Below are positions 6,356 to 13,012 of a stretch of DNA of 18,687 nt, piece after piece. The translations under genes and the position numbers were made by a program. Location: NCBI GenBank assembly GCA_003660905.1, contig QMVB01000012.1:1-18687 (forward strand). Reading direction: 5' to 3'. Numbering within the stretch: the stretch's first letter is position 1; the number at the start of each line of letters is the position of its first letter. The stretch is from Candidatus Nanohalarchaeota archaeon (lineage in GTDB: Archaea; EX4484-52). The notes under the pieces are model-generated. The model did not search any database. It was not told the origin of the DNA and saw nothing but the letters and a program-made list of their open reading frames with translations.

Positions 6356-7024
6356 CAATAATCAGGATAACGCATCCTGCAATAACTGTTGTTGCGGCTA
6401 TTTTTTTGCCTGCATTTTTTCGCCCAAAAAGAAAAAGGAGCCGACAAGTATTATTGCCGGGGCAAAGCACATCAACAGGCTCGTGTGCACCAGTCTCCAC
6501 GACTGATATGACCAGTACATAAACACGTATCTTATAATCACAGCAATATTTGTAATCATAATCAATATAATTGTGGTTTTCGGAATCCTGAATTTTTCTC
6601 TGGCAAATTTAGAGTAGAGAAAGATGAAAATGACTGCGCAGAGTCCGCAGCGAATAAAATAAAAACTAAACGGGTCGTAAACTTCCAGCAGTTTTTTTGC
6701 GAACAAGTCGTGTATGCTTGTTAAAAAAGCAGACAAAAAATCAATGACTCTGCTTCATTCACTTTCGTGTGCTTGAGCCCGAAAAAGAAGAGAGAATTAA
6801 ATATAACTGCCAAAAAGACCATAATGCCTATATATGCTATATTGACTCCTGTCATATACGCAGATGAATAGCCAAAAACAGGAGGCTTCCAATAAGCATG
6901 AACAAAAAACATGATAAAACCAATATTTGATTTGTTTTCCAGCCCAGGTGTTTTTTATTGAGCACATATCTTTCCAGCAGCAACTTGGCGCTGTCTGCAA
7001 CTGCTGCAATAAGTCCTGCAATCC
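6348..7024 (-). pseudogene. EamA/DMT-type transporter, multiply disrupted
   Basis: Three reading frames carry consecutive parts of one multi-helix membrane protein of the drug/metabolite transporter superfamily. The first part begins about IRIAGLIAAVADSAKLLLER and runs to SLLF, the second contains GLKHTKVNEAESLIF, the third contains AFLTSIHDLFAKKLLEVYDP and ends GEKMQAKK. A C-terminal helix, IAATTVIAGCVILIIVF, follows in yet another phase. Each join falls at or beside a T or A homopolymer (near 6885, 6730 and 6401). The joined protein would be about 227 residues against the usual 280-300. At the second join the end of the first EamA half is followed directly by the start of the second half, hinting at an internal deletion. 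No good start codon is seen; the region abuts the DUF92 stop. Decay is likelier than error, but both remain possible. Confidence 0.7.
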
Positions 7025-7027
7025 TAA

Positions 7028-7732
7028 TTATGCCATCATCGTCAAATAAACAAAAAAACCGGCGATCAGCGTTGAAATAAAGTTAACGCTCCCGTTTGTC
7101 ATCTTTTCCCTGTTCTCGAAAACCTGTCCCAAAAAACTGTCAGCAACGGTTCCGACAATGCCGCCAATAAATACGCAAACTGCGAGCTTACCTCTTAGAA
7201 AATGCAAATCAGGGCTCAGGAAAGATGAATAAAAAATATAGGCAAATGCCGCGATAACCAGCGAGCCGACAATTGCTGCAAAAAATCCCAGTTGGCTTAC
7301 ACCTCCGTTTGTCCCCGGTTTTACTTCTTTCCACGGATTCAATATCAGGACAGGCTTCTTTTTTGAAAGCATCCCTATTTCAGAGCTCATTGTGTCTGCA
7401 AGAGCAGAAACAATACTGCCAAGATAAATAAATGGAAAATTAAACAATGCACTTGTAAAAGCGACAAGCCCGTTTGATATCACGTTGTCAAAATCCCTCG
7501 TCTTGTGCGAACCTGATGCCTTTCTTTTTTTCCTCCCATAATATGTGCTTAAGAGACCGAATATAAAAAACAAAAACAACGCAATGAACCATTCAATTCC
7601 CTTGTATGAAAAAATCACGGCGCCCATGAAGAGTGAAATGACAATTGCATAAAAGTCAAATGCCTTTACCAAAACCAGTACTACAGAAAATAAAACAAAT
7701 AACAGCAGTATTGCAACTTCAAAAAATGTCAT
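7028..7732 (-). CDS. DUF92 / TMEM19-like integral membrane protein
   Basis: DUF92 is a membrane family that includes the cyanobacterial and plant phytyl-phosphate kinase (VTE6). In archaea a role in recycling isoprenoid alcohols is conceivable. The 234-residue protein has about six hydrophobic segments and the conserved polar motifs of the family: RDFDNVISNG (around residue 80-90), ALADTMSSEIG, PGTNGGVSQLG and GGIVGTVADSFLGQVFENRE. Length is normal. Its ATG lies 1 base after the sdo1 stop, so the two are in one operon, and the broken EamA gene follows directly. The specific substrate is not shown by the sequence. Confidence 0.88.
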   Translation of the reverse strand: MTFFEVAILLLFVLFSVVLVLVKAFDFYAIVISLFMGAVIFSYKGIEWFIALFLFFIFGLLSTYYGRKKRKASGSHKTRDFDNVISNGLVAFTSALFNFPFIYLGSIVSALADTMSSEIGMLSKKKPVLILNPWKEVKPGTNGGVSQLGFFAAIVGSLVIAAFAYIFYSSFLSPDLHFLRGKLAVCVFIGGIVGTVADSFLGQVFENREKMTNGSVNFISTLIAGFFVYLTMMA

Positions 7733-7733
7733 A

Positions 7734-8420
7734 TTAATCTTCCTTTTTTTTAGATATTATTTCTTTTTTGCACATCTGGGTCAAATGCTCCAGAAAAGGC
7801 GTGGTTTTGCTCGTATGCATCTCGACAAGCACAATCCAGAAGTCAGATGTCCATCTTTCCTTCAATATCCTTGCGCTGCTCCTGACTATTTTTTGAACAG
7901 CAGGCGCATCGCTAACAGGTATCTGCAATTCAACTTTGTCCTTCTGAAAAATCAAAGGAAGAATAGGCGTTATTTTTTTAATCGCATCATTTATCTGCTC
8001 ATCCAGACTGCCGAAAATATCTATGTCCAAATGCACCTCATTCAAAGCAATTTCAACTCTGGCAGGTGTCGGAGGGCAGTTTGTCTGCGGATCAATCGCT
8101 TCCCGGCAAATGAACTCTATTATCTGCTTTCTTTTTTTTGCCCTCAATTCCTTCATTTCGGCGGCAGTTAACTGTATCTGCCCTTTCCTTAAAATCTCTT
8201 CTGCGATTTTTTCTATTTCCGCAGTTCCGAATGCTTCATTTATATCAGATTCATTGGCGCGCTCTGCCTTGCTGATACTGGAAAAGCAATAGTCTCCCAC
8301 AATAAGGTCGCTTAATGGAATTTCCCTGTTGTCTTTCCATTTTAGGTAATTATCAAAGTCCAAAATCAATTCAAATGTCTTTTTGTTTTTTTTTAGTGAA
8401 GCAATAATTGTCTTTGCCAT
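7734..8420 (-). CDS. sdo1: Ribosome maturation protein SBDS/Sdo1 homologue
   Basis: SBDS/Sdo1 acts in late maturation of the large ribosomal subunit; in eukaryotes it works with the GTPase EFL1 to release eIF6. The 228-residue protein has the three-domain archaeal layout: an N-terminal FYSH domain (about 1-90, with KWKDNREIPLSDLIVGDYCF and FGTAEIEKIAEEILRKGQIQ), a helical middle domain (LTAAEMKELRAKKRKQIIEF ... NCPPTPARVEIALNE), and a C-terminal ferredoxin-like domain (KVELQIPVSDAPAVQKIVRS). Length matches archaeal members. It heads the sdo1-DUF92 operon and shares a 50-base divergent promoter with gatC. Confidence 0.95.
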   Translation of the reverse strand: MAKTIIASLKKNKKTFELILDFDNYLKWKDNREIPLSDLIVGDYCFSSISKAERANESDINEAFGTAEIEKIAEEILRKGQIQLTAAEMKELRAKKRKQIIEFICREAIDPQTNCPPTPARVEIALNEVHLDIDIFGSLDEQINDAIKKITPILPLIFQKDKVELQIPVSDAPAVQKIVRSSARILKERWTSDFWIVLVEMHTSKTTPFLEHLTQMCKKEIISKKKED

Positions 8421-8432
8421 AGGGAATAATGC

Positions 8433-8451
8433 TTAATTTAATTATAAAAAG
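8433..8451. promoter_or_regulatory. Compact bidirectional promoter, sdo1 / gatC
   Basis: The 50-base gap between the two divergent start codons holds a single A/T element, TTAATTTAATTATAAAAAG. Its ATTATAAAAAG part is centred near 8445, 26 bases before the gatC ATG (8471) and 25 bases before the sdo1 ATG (8420) on the other strand. One TATA-like site therefore appears to be shared, with both transcripts leaderless. Confidence 0.5.
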
Positions 8452-8470
8452 ATTTGTTTTAAGATAATAT

Positions 8471-8752
8471 ATGGCTTCCGTGGATATTGCAAAATTGTGC
8501 AAATTATCAAGAATTGACTTGACAGAAGAGCAAAAGAAACAATTCAGCAGTCAAATCAATGAGATAATATCAATGTTTGACGAGCTTGACAGCATAAATA
8601 CAAAAGGAGTAAAACCATCATTTCATATATTTGATGTCAAAAACAAATACAGGGAAGATAAAATTTATGAATTTAAGGAAATGGGATTGCTGAAGGAAAA
8701 CATTAAATTCAGCAAGAATAAATATATAACAGGACCGAAACTGTTTGAGTAA
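8471..8752 (+). CDS. gatC: Glu-tRNA(Gln)/Asp-tRNA(Asn) amidotransferase subunit C
   Basis: GatC is the small structural subunit that wraps GatA and GatB in the amidotransferase converting Glu-tRNA(Gln) or Asp-tRNA(Asn) to the amidated form. The 93-residue product has the family pattern: DIAKLCKLSRIDLTEEQKKQ, then the long helix QINEIISMFDELDSINTKGV with a KPSFHIFDV segment close to the usual P-x-x-H motif, and a C-terminal part with REDKIYEFKEMGLLKENIKF. Length is normal. No gatA or gatB is adjacent, and the gene is alone between a divergent sdo1 and a convergent CBS gene. Confidence 0.88.
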   Translation: MASVDIAKLCKLSRIDLTEEQKKQFSSQINEIISMFDELDSINTKGVKPSFHIFDVKNKYREDKIYEFKEMGLLKENIKFSKNKYITGPKLFE

Positions 8753-8791
8753 AAATTAAATTAGGATAATGCGGTTTTATCCGATTATTAA

Positions 8792-9910
8792 TTATCTGTG
8801 CTTTTCTTTCTTTTTTTCGATCTGCTCTGACAGACGGTCCAATGCTTTTGCAAAATCATACTTAAATCCCTTGTTCTGGCTTGTTGAAATAAATACTCCT
8901 TTTTTTGATGCCAGACGCATTCTTACATGGCTGTTGGTTGAAGAATGTTCTTTTGCATATATGAAAAGCACACTGCCAACTCCGAGATAATGCATGAATT
9001 TTGACATTAGACTAGAGATTTTTTTGTTTATCATTTCCCTGTCAATACTTTCCGGGTCAATTTTGGACAAAGATAATATATACTTCATTGACTTGGATTC
9101 AGGCTTATTCTTTAGCACAGATTCAAATACATCTGTAATTGTAACAATCCCTGTGGGCTTTTCTTTCCCGTCTAAAACAATTATAGAAGAAATCTTGTTT
9201 GTTATGAATAAATCCACTGCTTTCTCAAGGTCGTCTGTAGTTTTTAAAGTAACTAAAGGATAACTTGCAATCTCAAAAACCGGTGTTGACAGAGTGTGTG
9301 TTTTTTCATCCACAATTTCCCCCCGCGCAATCCTGTCCGCTGGATAAACCACCTTTGTAATAACATCATGCAGAGCAACAATTCCGGCAGGCTCATCTTT
9401 TTCATCGTTTACTACAATCCTGCTGATATTGTTTTCCCTCATCATATTCATTACCCTTGAAATCGGAGTGTTTTGATCTGTTGAAATTATGTTTTCAGTC
9501 ATGACTGAATTTAGTTGCTCCTTTGCAAGCCATGTGTGCTTTAACTTATCGAAAAACAATTCATCGCTTATTGTCCCTACTAATTTGCCATCGGTCATGA
9601 CAGGAAGATACCTCATTTTTGTCTGTATCATTTTTTCTGCTATACTATATACATTATCGTCAATATCAACTGCAGGAGTGCGGATTACAACACTGCTTAT
9701 ATTGTGATGTTTTGGGTCAAACCGCGAACGGACAATCGAACGCTCAGTAACTATTCCTACATAATTGCCCTTGTCAAATACGAAACATACTTTCTTGTTG
9801 TCCCTGAATAGGGATAATGTATCAGCAATTGATGCAGATATATTTATCTTCTCATAATTTTTGCTCATTATGTGCCTTGCCTTTATGTCTTCTACTTTTA
9901 TATTTTCCAT
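8792..9910 (-). CDS. Four-CBS-repeat protein with C-terminal HPF/S30AE-like domain
   Basis: Residues 8-265 form four CBS repeats in two Bateman modules, each with the HIMSK / SVMTEN type opening and a GIVTERSIV, GTISDELFF, GIVALHDVI or GIVTITDVF closing. These modules bind adenine nucleotides. Residues 290-372 resemble the ribosome hibernation factor (HPF/RaiA, S30AE) fold: a first helix REMINKKISSLMSKFMHYL, a strand pair with SHVRMRLASKKGVFISTSQ, and a basic last helix DFAKALDRLSEQIEKKKEKH. The inferred role is an energy-sensing factor acting on ribosomes. The gene follows aIF2 alpha after 4 bases in the same operon, which supports a job in translation. CBS domains are certain; the HPF-like call is by pattern and less sure. 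Confidence 0.88.
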   Translation of the reverse strand: MENIKVEDIKARHIMSKNYEKINISASIADTLSLFRDNKKVCFVFDKGNYVGIVTERSIVRSRFDPKHHNISSVVIRTPAVDIDDNVYSIAEKMIQTKMRYLPVMTDGKLVGTISDELFFDKLKHTWLAKEQLNSVMTENIISTDQNTPISRVMNMMRENNISRIVVNDEKDEPAGIVALHDVITKVVYPADRIARGEIVDEKTHTLSTPVFEIASYPLVTLKTTDDLEKAVDLFITNKISSIIVLDGKEKPTGIVTITDVFESVLKNKPESKSMKYILSLSKIDPESIDREMINKKISSLMSKFMHYLGVGSVLFIYAKEHSSTNSHVRMRLASKKGVFISTSQNKGFKYDFAKALDRLSEQIEKKKEKHR

Positions 9911-9914
9911 AATA

Positions 9915-10676
9915 TTATCCTTTTATTCTCTCAATATTAATTATATTATGCTTTGGATTTGAAAAACCCAGTATTTTTTTGCTTATTTGGGTAAATTTCT
10001 TTTCGCATTCAATATAATCTCTTCCTGTTATCTTAATGCTGTATTTTGGCGCGCAAATATAATTTATCCTGACATTTTCCTCTTTAATATCCAGCATTTC
10101 CTTTATTTTTTCTATACCGTCAGAATCATAGAGGCGAATGAATATATTTGCATTTATGTAGACCTGCTTTTTTACTATACTCTTTTTAACCAGATTATAA
10201 AGGTCTTCTGTAAAGTTCTTTTCCAACTTAAAATCCTTTGAAAAAGTCCCGGCACCAGCAGAGCTCAAATACTCAAATGAATCTTTTATTGAACCAAAAG
10301 TATCTGTTAATTTTTTTTTGATTTCCTCGTATGTGATGCCTGCCTTGTTCTTTTCAACAAACCTTCTAAGAAGATTGTTTGCCTTCTGCTCTATCTTATA
10401 TTCTCTTTCCCGCTCTCTTGAAATATTCACTGGAACCTGCTTAAATGATAAATTTATGTATGAACGATGCCTGTCTACTCTAAGCACTTTTGCAACTTTT
10501 ATCTGGTTCGGCTTTATGAATTTTTTTATGTCCTTTATCCAGCAGTTTGCTATTTCAGAAAGATGGACAAATCCATTGACGTAATTGTACTCCTTTATTT
10601 CAACTATCGCGCTATTTGGACTTATCTCCTTTATTTTGACAATAATATATTCTCCTTCCTCGGGAATTCGCTCCAT
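9915..10676 (-). CDS. eif2a: Translation initiation factor aIF2 subunit alpha
   Basis: aIF2 alpha is part of the alpha-beta-gamma GTPase complex that brings initiator Met-tRNA to the ribosome. The 253-residue protein starts with an S1/OB domain (residues ~8-85: GEYIIVKIKEISPNSAIVEI, VNGFVHLSEIANCWIKDIKK, VLRVDRHRSYINLSFKQV), followed by a helical domain, and ends with an alpha-beta domain (YICAPKYSIKITGRDYIECE). It is slightly shorter than the usual 260-275 residues but complete. The common archaeal partners (nop10, S27e, L44e) are not next to it; instead the CBS-HPF gene follows after 4 bases. Confidence 0.95.
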   Translation of the reverse strand: MERIPEEGEYIIVKIKEISPNSAIVEIKEYNYVNGFVHLSEIANCWIKDIKKFIKPNQIKVAKVLRVDRHRSYINLSFKQVPVNISREREREYKIEQKANNLLRRFVEKNKAGITYEEIKKKLTDTFGSIKDSFEYLSSAGAGTFSKDFKLEKNFTEDLYNLVKKSIVKKQVYINANIFIRLYDSDGIEKIKEMLDIKEENVRINYICAPKYSIKITGRDYIECEKKFTQISKKILGFSNPKHNIINIERIKG

Positions 10677-10712
10677 ACATTTTTATTTATTATAACATTA
10701 AAAAGTTAAACA

Positions 10713-10732
10713 TATCTCAGCACAAAAATAAT
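10713..10732 (+). repeat. Dispersed 20-base intergenic motif, copy 2
   Basis: TATCTCAGCACAAAAATAAT, an 18/20 match to the copy at 813-832. It lies in the 278-base divergent region between aIF2 alpha and EF-1 beta. I see no other gene or RNA in that region beyond the EF-1 beta promoter. Confidence 0.4.
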
Positions 10733-10898
10733 TATAAATGTTCAATGGACATCTCCTTACGAGCAATACTGCTCCAATGTTTTGTCTTTCATACAAAATA
10801 CATTTATCTCAATGATTGTAATCTATGAAAGGAAATATTTGCAGATTTTTCCTGTTTCCCGCAGTTTGCACAACAACAAAAAAATAAAAAACTTCTAA

Positions 10899-10909
10899 AT
10901 ACTTTTAAA
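10899..10909 (+). promoter_or_regulatory. TATA-like box of the EF-1 beta / secY operon
   Basis: A TACTTTTAAAG box is centred about 50 bases before the EF-1 beta ATG. It would start a transcript near 10930 with a ~25-base leader that carries the ribosome-binding-like AAGGTA 8 bases before the start. This operon thus looks leadered, unlike several neighbours. Confidence 0.4.
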
Positions 10910-10954
10910 GTTGATTATTGGATATTAATAGATGAATTAAATAAGGTAAATATT

Positions 10955-11218
10955 ATGTCAAGAAAAGTATTGGTTTCTTTTAAGATAATGCCGACGTCGG
11001 TTGAATGTGATTTTTCAAAACTTCAGGAAGCCATAAAGGAAAAACACAAAGGAAAGGTAGAAAATTTCAAGATAGAGGATGTTGCATTTGGGCTAAAAAT
11101 GCTGAGGGCTCTCTATCTAATAGAAGACAAATCCGGCATCACAGATGAATTGCAGGAAGATCTTGAAAAAATAGAGCAGATTGAAAGCGTTGAATGCGAC
11201 AGCGTGACTTTGATTTAA
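10955..11218 (+). CDS. ef1b: Translation elongation factor 1 subunit beta
   Basis: This is the archaeal nucleotide-exchange factor that reloads EF-1 alpha with GTP. The 87-residue product corresponds to the C-terminal ferredoxin-like exchange domain only, as normal in archaea. Visible hallmarks are KVLVSFKIMPTSVECDFSKL at the start, the central IEDVAFGLKMLRALYLIEDK and the closing IEQIESVECDSVTLI. It lies 22 bases before the secY ATG (11241) on the same strand and probably shares its transcript. Confidence 0.94.
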   Translation: MSRKVLVSFKIMPTSVECDFSKLQEAIKEKHKGKVENFKIEDVAFGLKMLRALYLIEDKSGITDELQEDLEKIEQIESVECDSVTLI

Positions 11219-11240
11219 TTAATGATTGATTGAGAATATT

Positions 11241-12599
11241 ATGAATTGGGATGCTATATTAAACAAACTGCCTTCTGTGGAAAGTCCAAAAAAGGATGTT
11301 AATTTTAATACCCGACTGAAATGGACAGGCATTATACTATTGTTGTTTTATACTCTCTCAAATATACCTTTATTCGGCGCTCAAAGCGCAGCGGAAATGC
11401 TAAAGCAAGTTTCAATGCTTATGGGCGCAAGCTTTGGCTCCATTATGACACTGGGAATCGGTCCTATAGTGACTTCCTCAATTATTCTTCAGCTACTTGT
11501 CGGATCAAAAATAGTAGAATTTGACCTCTCGACAGAGGCAGGAAAAGCAAGGTTTGGCCAGATACAAAAATTGATGGCTTTTGCATTTTGCACATTAGAA
11601 GCATTTGCTTTTGCATTTTTCGGTGCAATTGTTCCTCTCCCGGGGATGGCTTCAATGATTTTCTTCCAGCTGCTGTTCGGCGGTTTGATTATCGTATTTT
11701 TCGATGAAGTCATTACAAAGTGGGGAATCGGCTCGGGAATATCGCTCTTTATTGCGGCAAATGTCAGCACCCAGATTTTTACAGAAGCATTCAGCTTTGC
11801 GAGGTCTGATGCAGGATATTTAATCGGAAAAATCCCTGCATTGATTGAAACTGTTGTCGGGGGCGTGTTTTCGTATGAGACAATAGTGCCTTTGCTTTTC
11901 CCCCTCATTACCACAGCGCTTGTCTTTTTGATTGTAATCTATGCCCAGACACTGAAAATAGAAATACCTCTTGCTTTTGGTTCCATCAAGGGATTCGGAA
12001 GAAAATGGCCATTGAAATTCATTTACACCTCTGTCATCCCAGTAATATTGGTTGCTGTTCTTTTGATTAATGTCAATGTAGTAGGGCAGATGCTCAGTTC
12101 AAAGGGCATAAATATTTTAGGAGAATACAGCGGCGGAACTGTTGTGAGCGGACCTTTGCTATATTTAAGTCCACCTCATAATTTTATACTAAGCGTTCTT
12201 CAGTTCAATGTTTTAGGTGTTGATATTTTAAGAGTTATATGTTATTCCCTATTCATGATTATAGGCAGTGCTGTATTTGCAACATTCTGGGTAATAACCA
12301 GCGGAATGGACGCCGCATCAGTCGCCAAGCAGATACAGAATACAGGAATGCAGATTCCCGGCTTCAGGAAAGACCCAAGAGTCATGGAACGAGTGCTTGA
12401 AAGATATATAATGCCTCTTGCTCTTATGGGCGGTGCCTTTGTAGGTTTCCTTGCATCATTTGCCGACTTTATGGGCTCTCTTGCACGAGGAACAGGAATA
12501 TTGCTTGTAGTCATGATTATATACCAGCTTTACGAGCAGATAGCCACGCAATACATGAAAGACATGAATCCTGCTTTGAGAAAGTATTTTGAGTTGTAA
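11241..12599 (+). CDS. secY: Preprotein translocase subunit SecY
   Basis: SecY is the pore subunit of the Sec61/SecYEG translocon in the cytoplasmic membrane. The ~452-residue protein has about ten hydrophobic segments. It starts with the typical archaeal LPSVESPKKDVNFNTRLKWT, then TM1 followed by the plug region (FGAQSAAEMLKQVSMLMGAS), and has GSKIVEFDLSTEAGKARFGQ, EVITKWGIGSGISLFIAANV and the C-terminal tail IYQLYEQIATQYMKDMNPAL. I chose ATG 11241; an in-frame TTG at 11226 would add five residues. In many archaea secY lies in a ribosomal protein cluster; here its upstream neighbour is EF-1 beta. Confidence 0.96.
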   Translation: MNWDAILNKLPSVESPKKDVNFNTRLKWTGIILLLFYTLSNIPLFGAQSAAEMLKQVSMLMGASFGSIMTLGIGPIVTSSIILQLLVGSKIVEFDLSTEAGKARFGQIQKLMAFAFCTLEAFAFAFFGAIVPLPGMASMIFFQLLFGGLIIVFFDEVITKWGIGSGISLFIAANVSTQIFTEAFSFARSDAGYLIGKIPALIETVVGGVFSYETIVPLLFPLITTALVFLIVIYAQTLKIEIPLAFGSIKGFGRKWPLKFIYTSVIPVILVAVLLINVNVVGQMLSSKGINILGEYSGGTVVSGPLLYLSPPHNFILSVLQFNVLGVDILRVICYSLFMIIGSAVFATFWVITSGMDAASVAKQIQNTGMQIPGFRKDPRVMERVLERYIMPLALMGGAFVGFLASFADFMGSLARGTGILLVVMIIYQLYEQIATQYMKDMNPALRKYFEL

Positions 12600-12613
12600 T
12601 CTACAGGATGCGG

Positions 12614-12653
12614 GAAAATCATAGATTTTCTGCATATTCAACTTTGTTGAATA
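12614..12653 (+). repeat. Two tandem small hairpins after secY
   Basis: The first hairpin pairs GAAAATC (12614-12620) with GATTTTC (12624-12630) around a 3-base loop. The second pairs TATTCAAC (12635-12642) with GTTGAATA (12646-12653) around TTT. They begin 15 bases after the secY stop and may fold at the 3' end of its mRNA. There is no T-run typical of an archaeal terminator right after them. Confidence 0.45.
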
Positions 12654-12688
12654 ACGCACAGAACCCACGGGAACTGACTTAATCCATA

Positions 12689-12835
12689 GATTAACACAGA
12701 TTTCCACGAGATTTTTGTATTGTGCAAAAACTATATCTTGTATACATGTTTAGACCCTTTCATTAAAGAATTCTGCTCTAATTTCTGAAAATCATGCAAA
12801 ATTATTTCTTCTATTTTCAATTATCTGTGTTAATC
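12689..12835. repeat. 13-base perfect inverted repeat
   Basis: GATTAACACAGAT (12689-12701) is the exact reverse complement of ATCTGTGTTAATC (12823-12835), 121 bases apart. It lies in the 413-base gene-free stretch between secY and uvrB and interleaves with another inverted repeat (12768-12888), so only one of the two can pair at a time. Confidence 0.6.
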
Positions 12836-12888
12836 GTAAGAATCTTGTGAACAGGAAAATAATTTTGCAAATTATTAGAGCAAAATTC
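12768..12888. repeat. Long imperfect inverted repeat
   Basis: The outer arms GAATTCTGCTCTAAT (12768-12782) and 12874-12888 pair at 14 of 15 bases. The inner arms TGCAAAATTATTT (12795-12807) and 12857-12869 pair perfectly over 13 bases. The loop is about 49 bases. The size and position in a non-coding stretch would fit a cruciform or a remnant of a small non-autonomous mobile element; no transposase or target duplication is seen. Confidence 0.55.
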
Positions 12889-12896
12889 TTTTTGCC

Positions 12897-12934
12897 GTAA
12901 CTAAACTACTTGCGAAATTTTACAGTTTAGTTAC
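12897..12934. repeat. 11-base perfect inverted repeat
   Basis: GTAACTAAACT (12897-12907) and AGTTTAGTTAC (12924-12934) flank a 16-base loop. It lies directly before the direct repeats at 12936-12997 and downstream of uvrB's 3' end on the minus strand. Confidence 0.55.
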
Positions 12935-12935
12935 G

Positions 12936-12997
12936 ATTTTAACGGTTCCGTGGCTTCCGTAGACAATCTTGTGAATTTTAACGGTTCCGTGGCTTCC
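12936..12997. repeat. 23-base direct repeat with TTCCGTGGC units
   Basis: Two identical 23-base copies (12936-12958 and 12975-12997), each holding AACGGTTCCGTGGCTTCC, begin 39 bases apart. Short TTCCGTG-type units recur inside and after them (12986-12992, 13004-13010). They lie just past the uvrB stop, so on the minus strand they form its 3' flank. The unit pattern resembles short intergenic repeats seen in many environmental genomes, but I cannot name a family. The whole 12600-13012 stretch holds no gene that I can see. Confidence 0.65.
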
Positions 12998-13012
12998 TGT
13001 GTCTTCCGTGGA

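Noticed and set aside
11489..11914. 141-codon minus-strand open frame within secY
   Set aside because: It is antisense to well conserved SecY helices, and its proline/serine-rich product has no family features.
12600..13012. Insertion sequence between secY and uvrB
   Set aside because: There is no transposase frame or clear target-site duplication. The repeats are described without naming an element.
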